From Tamarix chinensis (lineage: Eukaryota; Streptophyta; Magnoliopsida; Caryophyllales; Tamaricaceae), in assembly GCA_030549775.1 (NCBI GenBank), contig CM060171.1:6285265-6349264 (forward strand): 64,000 bases of DNA, given 5' to 3'. A program made the position numbers and the translations under genes. Below the pieces are notes generated by a model. That model did no database searches and was not told the DNA's origin. It was given only the letters and a program-made list of their open reading frames with translations. Positions 37,482 through 47,545 of the stretch are shown piece after piece; the first letter of the stretch is position 1; every line of letters begins with the position of its first letter.

Positions 37482-39871
37482 ATGGCCTTCCGAGTCTCAC
37501 AGAAACACATCCAAAGCCTCCTCCCACAACTCCACCGTCAAATCGCCCGTCCATTAAACTCCGCCCCCTCCTCAATCGCCGTCACCCCATACGAAGAGAA
37601 CCAAGCCCCAGTCCCCGAACCGGAACAACCCGACCCCGAACCCGCCATCCCGCGAACCACAACCCAACATCCTTCCCAGCCATCCCCTGTCCTCGACTTA
37701 AGCGATGCTAAGACCCTGTTTTCGTCCGTTCCTACCAAGAAGCTCATAAAATCAACCGCTAACCTGACCATGGCTTCCATCGATCCAATGGTAGACTTTG
37801 GCATGTGGATTATGAAATCGAAGGAGCTGATGAATGCTCCCGGTTTGGGGAGCTTGATTCTGGGTACGGTTAAGAGGACTTTTTTTGAGCAGTTTGTTGC
37901 CGGTGAAACGCTTGAAGAGACGAGCCGGACTGTTAACAAGCTGTGGGATTCGGGTTTGAGGACTATGTTGGTTTATGGTTTGGAACATGCCCACGATAAT
38001 CAGGCTTGTGATCGGAATTTTGAGACGTTTTACAAGACGATTGAGTCTACTGCTGCTTTTCCGGCCCGTTCGGTACGTTTCGTGACCTTTGCATGTATAT
38101 CATTTCTCTCTTTCCCTGAAAATTTCTTTATTGTGGTAAGTTTGTTTCCCGTGTTTGAATTTTGAAATCTGTTTCTGTTATAATAAAACTATGATCATAA
38201 TGAGGGAAAGGGACAAAAAGAAAAAAAAAAACAGAGAAGAGGGATTTGTGTTTGAATGCATGTAAATCTACTGCTACTACTACCTACGTGTGGAATTGCT
38301 TGCTGCGATCCAGATTTTTCAGGTTTCCTGAAATTTATGGATAAAGGAGATGGAGATCAGCGGTTGGGCATTTGTTGGCAGGAAGATGGAGCGATCTCAT
38401 CGATCATGGATTGATGGATCGAAATTGCGACTTTGACGACGACGACGATTCAAATTCCAAGTACACGATGACGCAAAAGTTGATGAGGATGATGTTGAGT
38501 CGAAGATAATCAATCATTCAATGAGACATGCACACAAGCAACTATCGTTCCAATGCCCCCCCAAAAAAATATGATAACGTGCCTTGCTTTTGATCTCCAA
38601 AACTCCTTTATTTATTCCAGTCTAACACGCGTTTTTGTTGCCCCCATGTCTCCGATTCCCTTTGCACAGGTCAGCTTCGTCATCATCAAGATCAGCGCGA
38701 TCTGCCCTCACGTAATCCTCAACAGAGTCAGCGACCTCCTACGTTGGCAAGAAAGGCACCCCTCCTTACACCTCCCATGGAAACGCCAGACCCTCCCAAT
38801 CCTGGCCGAATCCAGCCCCTACCACCACACCCCCACCGAACCCCAACCCCTAACCCCGGAAGAGGAAAAGGACCTCGAACTCGCCAACCAGAGACTCCAA
38901 AAACTCTGCCAGCGCTGCCTCGAACTAAACGTACCACTAACCGTCGATGCGGAAGAAAGCTCAGTGAACCCAGCCATCGATTACTTAACCTATGTAGCCG
39001 CAGTGGATTTCAAGAAGGAATGCGACAACAAGAACCCATTTCTATTCAATACCATTCAGTGTTATTTGAAGGACGCTAAGGACAGGTTGGGCCTGGCTAT
39101 GAAGGCTGCTGAGAATTTGGGTGTCCCCATTGGTGTTAAGTTTGTTAGGGGTGCTTACATGAGCTATGAGACCAGGGTTGCTAAGGAATTGGGATGTGAG
39201 AGTCCGATTCATGATGGGATTCAGAAGACTCATGATTGTTATAATAGCTGTGCCGCCTTCATGCTAGATAAGGTTGCCAAGGGTACCGGGGCCGTCGTTC
39301 TTGCTACCCATAATGTTGATTCAGGTTAGTGATTTTTTTTTTCATTTGATTATTGTTGTTTTACTATTGACTAAGTAGAAGTATTAAAAATAAACGACGC
39401 CCCCGCCCCCGTTTTTTTTTTTCCTTGCTTATAATTAATGAATTGATGTTTTGTTATGTTTGTAGGGAAATTGGCGGCTATCAAGGCCAGAGAATTGGGT
39501 ATTGGAAAAGATAACGATAGGTTCCAATTCGCTCAACTGTATGGAATGTCGGATGCTCTCTCTTTTGGTCTTAAGAATGCAGGGTTTCAAGTTAGCAAGT
39601 ACCTCACGTTTGGTCCTGTCTCAGAAGTCATGCCTTATCTTCTCAGGAGAGCCGAGGAGAATAGAGGCTTGCTCTCTTCTTCAACCCTTGACAGGAAACT
39701 CATGAGGTATTTTTAAGATAAATCATGTTTTGATAAATCTTCAACCTGTCAGCCTTATCAAAAATAGTTGCTTTTTAAGATAATTAATTATTTAATTTTA
39801 AAATAAAAAAAATGTTTTGATTATGAGCTTTTAATAAGCAAATCCAAATAAGCCCTTATATATAAGACATT

Positions 39872-39902
<31 letters not shown>

Positions 39903-39968
39903 TTCATGTTTAATTTGTTGTGCAGGAAGGAGTTGAAGAGAAGGCTGACAGGTGGTCTTCTGGCGTGA
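37482..39968 (+). CDS. ProDH: Proline dehydrogenase, mitochondrial (4 exons)
   Basis: Exons: 37482-38072, 38670-39324, 39466-39706 and 39926-39968. All three introns (597, 141, 219 bp) are GT-AG and joining restores one 509-residue frame, close to the roughly 500 residues usual for plant ProDH. The enzyme is FAD-dependent, sits at the mitochondrial inner membrane, and oxidises L-proline to pyrroline-5-carboxylate. The Arg-rich, acid-poor N-terminus (residues 1-25) suits a mitochondrial transit peptide. A Pro-rich stretch follows (about 40-70). The catalytic barrel holds DAEE (290-293), VKFVRGAYM (353-361), QLYGMSDA (439-446) and LLRRA (474-478), whose paired Arg bind the substrate carboxylate in this family. 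The first ATG has GC after it and no upstream ATG. No frameshift or missing key residue was seen, so the gene looks functional. In Arabidopsis ProDH is induced by proline and hypo-osmolarity and repressed by water stress. Whether that holds here is unknown. Confidence 0.97.
38073..38669 (+). other. ProDH intron 1
   Basis: 597 bp, donor GTACGT, acceptor TTTGCACAG, phase 0 between Ser197 and Val198. In-frame translation runs on past the donor to 38165, so retention would give a truncated protein. No element inside it was recognised. Confidence 0.9.
39707..39925 (+). other. ProDH intron 3 with TTTA microsatellite
   Basis: 219 bp, donor GTATTT, acceptor TTGTGCAG. It contains a (TTTA)n run at about 39871-39904, so its length is likely to vary between individuals. 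The last exon beyond it is only 43 nt, including the stop. Confidence 0.85.
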
Positions 39969-40067
39969 TGAAGTGGGGAACGAGAGAGGGCAGGACTTTG
40001 GACAGCTGGGCAGGGTTCTTATTTTGGGAATTAATATCTTTGTAATTAAGATCATAATTATGATAAT

Positions 40068-40073
40068 AATAAA
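40068..40073 (+). terminator. Candidate ProDH polyadenylation signal
   Basis: AATAAA about 100 bp after the TGA stop, within an AT-rich 3' UTR. It is preceded by TTGTAATT-type U-rich text. A cleavage site near 40090-40100 would fit, but later sites beyond the TCTCCCTC repeat are possible. Confidence 0.5.
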
Positions 40074-40110
40074 TAAGGGAGAGATAATTCCATTCGTTTG
40101 TTAAGAAAGT

Positions 40111-40155
40111 ACTCTCCCTCTCTCCCTCTCTCCCTCTCTCCCTCTCTCCCTCTCT
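40111..40155 (+). repeat. TCTCCCTC tandem repeat in ProDH 3' region
   Basis: About five and a half perfect 8-bp units directly downstream of the candidate polyadenylation signal. If transcription ends later, this lies in the 3' UTR. Confidence 0.9.
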
Positions 40156-40159
40156 AAGT

Positions 40160-41526
40160 TAAGAAAAGTATCTTGTATTTGTGCTCTTGTGCATATGTAG
40201 TACTAATTACCCAGAAATGAAAAAAAAAAAATCTCTCATTCTACCTAAGAACTACTCTGTCTTTGCTATTTTCTCTCTTTTTTTTCTTTTATTTATATAT
40301 TAGATGTTCATAGATCAAATATTTAATATTTTAATATTTCATAATTGTATATATTGTAAAAAAGTTTAAAATATTTAATTTGAATATAACAAAAAATTTC
40401 AAATATCTAAAATCTTTAAATTTAATTACAAATAGTTGGTTAAGTATTTAGAAATTTCGATCACATATCAAAAATACCAAATATCGTATAAATACCTTGA
40501 ATAAATTTAGTCATGTGTTGCAACCGCTACATAACTTTTACACGGATCGTAGTTCAACTACATTCAAATGAGTACTACGGTGCTTGCTGGAATGAATCAT
40601 TTCTTAGAAGATGTACGGGCCGTTGGAATTTTATGTAATTAATTAGTTGAGGAGGTACCATTGCATGATTTTTACATGCAAAGATAGAATCCTATCCTAC
40701 TATTTGATAGGAAGTGTTGGGGTACTAAAGGGTCGGAAGCAAATGCGAAATATAAATGTTTTGGTTTTTTTTTTCCTGCCTTTGAAACTTTTAAGAATGT
40801 ACAAATATTATTGTTTTTCCTAATTATTAGTTTTTCCCGAGGATCCCGTCTTTTAAACCGAACATAAGAACGTATTTTCCATTATATTTTTGTTTTTCTT
40901 CCTTTCCTTTTGATATCTCAAGTAAGTAAAGTTGATACCTCCTTATTCAAATTTATTTTGTTAGTAGGTAAGAATTGATGAAAATGTATGTGTGCGCCCT
41001 CTTCTTTTTTTTTTATAATAAAAAGTTATATATTATCATTATATTATTTATTCCTTGTATATTAAAAAAAAGTCATTTTATTATTAAATTTTTATATAAA
41101 CAAAGTCATTTAAAAAAAATTAAAGTCTACTTTTTATTTCTACTCTTATTTTTTAATTATATGTACATAAAATATTTTATTATTTTTTAATAAAAGATGC
41201 AAGTGTAATTTTAATACTATTTGTATTATTTAATATAAATAAATAAATTAAAAGAATCACTTTCTTTTTATTATAATAAGGATAGAGTAGATGTTCTTGG
41301 TTCATTTCATTTCCTATACGTACTTCGCGTGTTCCTTGTAAGGGACTTTATTCAATTAAATTGACCCTTTAATTTAGCGAATGTTATTATGATTGGCGTA
41401 GACCAAAGGCATCTCAGGGAATATAATGAATATTCATGCAGGATTATTATAGCTAGACTTAAGAGAATGTTGAATCCTTCTTTGCTAACCGGCATTGATG
41501 GACCGATTGATTGATTATATTATCAT

Positions 41527-41587
<61 letters not shown>

Positions 41588-42680
41588 TAGAAATATATAG
41601 AGATTTTGAGAAAACCGATGTTCATTTTGTTTTCATTCGGCGTAAATAATACACTAGTTATTAAATTTGTGAAAAGAGAATTGAAGAAATATACTATGCG
41701 CCCAAAGTAAATATAAAAGATAAGGATCTCATTTTTTTTTTTTTATGATAAAATTAAATTCCATTAGTGCACTGGAAGAAGATTCCCGGCCCCTATGCTA
41801 TATGGCGGCAGAGGAGATGATAATTTCAAGATAAAACAGTCTGTCGTCAAAAAAAAGTTAAACAGTTGATGTACGCATGATGTGGAGGCCAAATCTCTGC
41901 CTCAATAAAATAAAATAAAACAATTCCCCTGTTTTACGAGAAGTTTCCCGGACATTTAGGAATAGAAGAGAAAGTAGATAGACATCGGACGCAAAAATGA
42001 TGTGGAGGCCAGATCCTTAATTCATGCAACAAAATAAAAAATAAAAAATTGACGGGCCGATTAATGAATTAACTGCGCAGAGGAGCGGAGGTCAGAGGCA
42101 ACGCCGGCGGCGGGGCGAGCACTTACGTTACAGTACATGGCGTGCTGTAGCAACGGGCGGTCCCGCTCCCAAATATGTTGGAAGGGTGAGTTGGTCCATA
42201 TATATATATAACGTAGTAAAGGCGCCACGCACGGAGGACGAGCAAATTACCGTATCGTGTCCTCTGGTTCGCATATAAATATGTTTAGTGCTAGCATTTC
42301 CTTACTTTGCTTCTTTCTGACCCTGCAGCTTATCGTTTAGTAGCACTGTAAGCGACAACCGATAAATATTATAGTATACCATAAGTGATATCTTTATCTC
42401 GCCACTGAGTAACTATATGCTTATGGAGGGCGATGGCTTGTGGATTAATGCCATCGATTACTTTGTTTTATTCTAAAATAAAATTTATTGTAAACATTAT
42501 AAATATTCAAAAAGTTACAGTTTAAAAAATAGTTGTCGAATCTAAAATGTTTGTATTGTTTTTTGACGTCAATAATTTCATATAACAGTAAATAAATAAA
42601 AAAGAAATCTTGTTTCATGGATTAAAATATTAACCTTAACCAATATGTTGCCTATTTATTTATTTATTTTTAAAACAAAT
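40160..42680. other. AT-rich spacer downstream of ProDH
   Basis: No gene recognised. A long (TAA)n microsatellite lies at about 41526-41586. A GC-rich patch at about 42050-42250 is followed by a TATA-like CATATAAATA (42272-42281). No frame or motif follows it. The phrase GATGTGGAGGCCA occurs at 41879 and again near 41999. Confidence 0.5.
41526..41586. repeat. (TAA)n microsatellite
   Basis: About 20 uninterrupted trinucleotide units. A second shorter run of the same type lies at about 42884-42926. Confidence 0.95.
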
Positions 42681-42685
42681 CACAA

Positions 42686-42880
42686 TCTACTAGATATAAA
42701 TACACATGTCCAAACCAAACCGTAAATTCACGGTTTGAATTTTTTTTAGATCAAATCAAACCAAATAAGTTTTTAAATACTACTATAAACTAAATCAAAT
42801 ATTAATTTTAAGGTTTTATTCGATTCAATTTGTGGTTTATGCCATTTGGACTTTTAAATTTATTTTAATCCTTGTGTTAC

Positions 42881-42926
<46 letters not shown>

Positions 42927-43384
42927 GTATATTTTTACCATTTAACCTCAACTTAATTTATAATATATTTTTTAAAAACAAATTATAACAAATATAAAAC
43001 TCTAACTATAACGTCTCATCGAATATCAGTATCAAATAAGTTTTATACCTTATCAAATTAGGAAAGAAGAAGAAGAAGAAAAAGTTAGCACATGTGTATA
43101 AAGATATAGGAAGAAATAAAAATTGTAGAGTTACATATAACAATGTACTACTTGAAAATTACAAATCGATATGTAAAAAATATTTTTAGCTAAAAGTTTA
43201 AATATTTATATATACACAGCTTGAGGTTTATAAACCATAATTTAATTTTCAAAACCATAATCAAACCATTTTTATAAATACTAAACCAAACCATAATTTT
43301 TCAAACCATAAAACAAACCAAATCATAAATTTTGGTTTGGTCCAAATTGGTTTGCAATTGGGATTGTATTATAAATACCCCTAG
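42686..43384. mobile_element. AAACCAAACC-rich non-autonomous element
   Basis: Bounded by TAAATACACATGTCCAAACC on the left and TTATAAATACCCCTAG on the right. The subterminal regions are filled with CAAACCAAACC and GGTTTGGTTTG-type words, and a (TAA)n run sits inside. Both edges touch TAGATATAAA, a possible duplicated target. The arrangement resembles repeats in many plant genomes that begin TAGGGGTG(T) and carry GGTTTGGTTT arrays. Class uncertain. Confidence 0.4.
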
Positions 43385-43989
43385 ATATAAACCTGCGTCC
43401 ATCTCATTCTTTTCATATTCTGTCAATAAGTTAAATATTATTTTAGTTCATCTAAAATATATGTTTTCTAAAATAGTTGATAACAACAAAGAATTTACAA
43501 ACAAATGATAAATTAGCTAAGTTCATGCTAAATTTTGAATCCTAATTTAATATCAATTTTTTTAAAAGATTCATACCCTTAGTGTAATCCACTACAAGAT
43601 TTGTCTTCCTTTATTCAATCTCTTAGGTTAAGTTAGTGATATCATCAGCAATTGTTATTGTTGATGATGTTGATGCAAGTTGATTTCAATCAAAAATTTG
43701 GTTCTTGATCGAATTTGAAATTCATCTAAACTCATTCAAGGTTTGCCTTGATTTTATTGAGTTTGTGTAAAGCCTCACTTTCTAAAACCCTAATTTGTTT
43801 TGGGTCTTCTTGGTTTGAAAAGAAAATAATACCCAAAATTTTAGCTAAATCTAATCCCAAGTAACTAATATCGTAACCTAATTCTAATATCAGAAAATTA
43901 ATATCCCTACCTTACCCTAATACCCTAACCCTAAATCTTAGTCTAATCTCAGTTGATTAATAATTAAATTATCCTAATTCCCTAACCTA
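43385..43989. other. Spacer with telomere-like words
   Basis: No gene recognised. 43895-43945 has several CCCTAA/ACCCTAA words in imperfect order, too few and too irregular for an interstitial telomere. A possible family 3' terminus, TGTAAAGCCTCACTTT, at 43766 could be the outer end of fragment H. Confidence 0.4.
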
Positions 43990-44880
43990 AAGTATCCTAA
44001 TAGATGAGTGATGCGGGGGAAACAAATGCAGAGGCTATGTGTCTAGTTAGAATAGAGAAGGAGGGATGGCAAGTAGGTGTGCATAAATGTTGCAGAGGCA
44101 TGCTGAAATAGGGTGGTGCAGACTTGGATGGGAAAAAATTATAGAGGTGCAAAAAGGTTGAGGAGGTAAGGACAAGGGCAGAAAAGGGAAGGACATTACA
44201 AGCAAAGGGGGAGGCGTGCATGGTTGTTTGGGTTGGAATAGGAAAGGAAGTTAGGTGTGGTCGAGGCAGAGGTTCAGGGTGTTGTTTGGGTGTTCTAGGG
44301 TACGATAGGGATGTGTTGGAGATGGGCATGGGGCAGGGGAATGTTTGGGAGGCAAGACGGGCGAGGGAGAAAAAGAAAGAAGAAGGAAAAAGTTGGTTGG
44401 GCAGAGTAGGCCGGGCAAGAGAAAAAAAGAAGGAGAAGATGGGTTGGCTAGGCTGAGCAAGCCAGGAAAAAAGAAAGAAAGGAAAAGGAAATTAGGCCGG
44501 GGTGTGGGGAAGGAAGAAAAGGAAAGGAGGAGAAAAAGAAAAGAAAAAAAGAAAGAAAAAAGGAAAGGGGGAAAGAAGGAAAAAGAAAAATAAGAGATTA
44601 AATTTAGGGTGAGAATTATAATTAGCTTAATTTTAGGTTTTGGATAAAACTAATTTATTTGGATTTAAGGTATCCGATTAGAAAATTAAACCAAGTAAAA
44701 TTCTTAGTTTAGGGTTGATTTAAATAAAAAAGGTAAGATAAAATAATTAGAATAATTTATTAAATAATTTATCTTGATTGTAGGTTAAAGGTCAACTAAA
44801 AGTATTTAAGTTAATATTTAAATGTTACATTGTTTGGATAAAAGGATAAACATTTAAAATTAAGATTACAGGATATAACA
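43990..44880 (-). mobile_element. Giant LTR family fragment H (5' half)
   Basis: Purine-rich on + (43990-44590), then AT-rich sequence that follows the same course as the sense 5' end of copy A (ATTTGGATTTAAGGTATCCG, GATTTAAATAA, TTACAGG), ending GATTACAGGATATAACA at 44880. Sense is minus. The sense 3' half appears to be missing or reduced to 43766-43989. Frames at 44220-44593 are low complexity (Lys/Glu/Gly) and reflect the purine bias. Confidence 0.55.
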
Positions 44881-45125
44881 TGTAATGTCCATGTATTTTT
44901 ATTAGTATGTTATACATAAGATGTTTATCATTTACCTTTATCGATATTATTATCTCCTCTTTCCACTACTTTATTTTTTGTTTTGATTTGTTTTAGCCTT
45001 ACCATTTGACATAAGAAAGGTAAGCAGACTAGACTTGTGCTAAGTTTGGTGGTAACACCAAATATTTTATAAATTATACTTCTGCAAAATGAAATTTTTA
45101 AGTAGTAAAAAATGTGTGTGTTACA
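44881..45125 (+). mobile_element. Giant LTR family, 3' terminal fragment
   Basis: Aligns by eye with the last 220 bp of copy F: TATTATCTC, TTTCCACTACTT, TGACATAAGAAAGG, then an AT-rich tail ending GTGTGTTACA. It adjoins fragment H head to head and fragment G tail to head, so this is a nested or rearranged cluster. Confidence 0.5.
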
Positions 45126-47094
45126 TAAATTGTGTTGTATTATTAAGGGTAGGAAAGTATGTTATATTAGGTTTAAATGTTGTGAATTAATTATGCATGA
45201 GTTATAAGAATGTTGATGCTTAAAATAATAGGTTGAGCATATTTAGGCTTATTTTTGCATGAATAGTATTCATATGCTCTAGGGATAGAATTATCTTTTA
45301 ATTATATCATGCTTGTATTATTCCAACATGTATGCCTAGCATGTATTATTTGATGTTAAGTATGAAGCCATGGGAGTTATGATGAGTTAGAATGCATGTT
45401 TGGGTGTTATATGCTTATTTATGTGTAGAGGTAAAATAATAATTTGTCATATCCTAGAATTTACCTATGTGCTAAAATGGTTTCGTTTATTGTAGTTTAT
45501 TCATTTCATAAGAAGTTGTTAGTATAATAAATTTTAGCATTTAAAATGGATAATATCATGGTAATAAGGTATTAGGTATATTTTGGGTCATCTATAACTT
45601 AATGTGCCTAAATGTGAATAATTTGACCTTAGTATTAACTATGACTTTGGTTTGACCATTGAATTTGGGGTTGATTTCAATATATGAAATTAAAGTGTTT
45701 AAGTATGGAAATTTGAATTGTTTGTGCAATGTATGATATTTGTTATCATAAAAAAAATAATTAATGTGGAAGACCTTAAGTTTTGGGAACGGTTTACTTT
45801 TTAGGGTTAGCAACCTTAGAGATGAGGTAGGAGTCATTATTTTAATTTGGTTTTACTAGTGTGCCATAGTGCCCCAATAAGGCCTTAATATACTCTATAG
45901 GTAATCTAAGGATCCTATACAAGGCATCAATACTTAAGAATTAGGTGACCAACGTTGGAGGATACAGTGTAGCCATTAGTACACCAACTTGATATAGTAC
46001 TTTACATGCCTTCAAATTGTATGGCTAAGAGGGTACTCTATTGTCTTTGTGTGCCAATATGAATAGAGTACTCTATATGACTTTGGATTACTTTTTTTAT
46101 CCCTCAAGAAATTAAAATGGAAGTAACTATTTTCTGGTTTTGGAATTAAATTTGGATTGGTGGATCAGTAGCTGCCTTCGTGTCGTAGATGTGGTTTTAT
46201 TTGGATTTATTATGGTGGTTTGGTTGGTAGGGTATTGTGTTGCCATCAATGCACTAGTATAACCATAGTACTTTATAAGTTTTTAGGTTATCTTGTCCAC
46301 CTTTGATTACTAGAATGGGATTTGAATGGTTTATTGGTGGTTGCTCTAGTGCTCTAATATAAGGTTTTATACGATTTGAGATTATTTTTGAAAATGTTTA
46401 AGTATGTTTTTGTGTCTTCCCTTCATTGAGCACCCTTGGTATGTTTTGGTTTTTTAAGTTCATATTATGGTTTAAGTGCAATGTTATATTAAGCATGTGG
46501 CTTGAGTGATAATTACTTTCTAGCATGTTATCGTACCATGTTATTGCATGTATGATTTGATGTATTTATGCCATGTTTCTCTTTCTAACACCTTCTATAT
46601 TATCCATGTGACATTTGTATCCTTAGTATTATCTAGTGATTTACTTAGTACTGTTGTATTGATGTGCTTTGTTTTATGGTCTCTTCCCTATACAATGAGC
46701 AATTGTGACTTTACATTATTGTTGTGAATATTGCTCATTGCTAGTATTTTGGGTTTAGGAGTTAGGACTATTCAGTGTCCACTTTAATATCTTTTGATCT
46801 AGATATTTCTGGATTCTTATGTCCCTTATGTATTTCTTTCTTTTGACTTTTGTATTATTTGTCTAATATTGTTATGATAAAACAATTCTAATCTCTAACA
46901 TAATCTCTATTTTGGCTTTTTTTTTCTTATTGTTGTTCATAATTTAAGTGGAGCAACATTTTAGCCTTAATAGTTAGGGTAAAAATGATAGAGAAGATCA
47001 AACTCATACTAAATATGTAGATAACACGCTATGTTTTTAATATTTCCTCTTCCGCAATTAATTCATACTAAGTGTTTAAAGTAAGGGTATTACA
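45126..47094 (+). mobile_element. Giant LTR family, copy G (5'-truncated)
   Basis: Shares with E and F the TTTTGGGTCATCTATAACTT, TGACCTTAGTATT and TTAAGTATGGAAATT stretches and the GGAGGATACAGTGTAGCC repeat block (about 45955-46070). It also has the first dyad (46647-46660: AGTAC, TGTT, GTATT, which pairs if G-U is allowed). It ends AAGTAAGGGTATTACA at 47094. The pyrimidine-rich 5' part is absent. Confidence 0.6.
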
Positions 47095-47139
47095 CTAGCA
47101 GTCCCAGACCTAGACATAATCCAAACCTGACCAGCTATA

Positions 47140-47545
47140 CTTACTTAGTATGCTTGTATGTATGTATGTGTGCACACACATACTAATTTATAATTTTCAT
47201 TCTTTTCGTTATCTCCTTATTCATTTTTTTTAACTTTATTTGTGTATTATTAACATTATTTGTGATATTTTATTCCAAAAATATTAAAATATTATTTGAA
47301 AAGTTAAAGTAACTATAAAATTTTTACCATTTCACTTGGAGATTTTTTTTAACAAAAATTGTACATTAAGTTATATAAAATATAAATATATTAGTATTCA
47401 TATAAATTATTTTTAAAAAAAAATTCTTGGGCTCTTTGAAGATCCGTTTAGGACCTGTTTATTTTCTAGATCTAGTGGTTTTGGGTGAGATTTGTATTTT
47501 GGTACTATAAACAGGTTTGACCCTACCCATTATCAATTTTAAAGG
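47140..47545 (+). repeat. Dispersed AT-rich repeat, copy 2
   Basis: Counterpart of 15000-15450. It contains TTATATAAAATATAAATATA, GAAGATCCGTTTAGGACC and a right end CCCTACCCATTATCAATTTT. It begins just right of copy G's terminus. Confidence 0.45.

Noticed and set aside
38728..38937. Minus-strand frame inside ProDH exon 2
   Set aside because: Shadow of the real exon. Gly/Arg-rich because the sense strand is Pro-rich.
43895..43945. CCCTAA words as interstitial telomere
   Set aside because: Only a few irregular words interrupted by other text.
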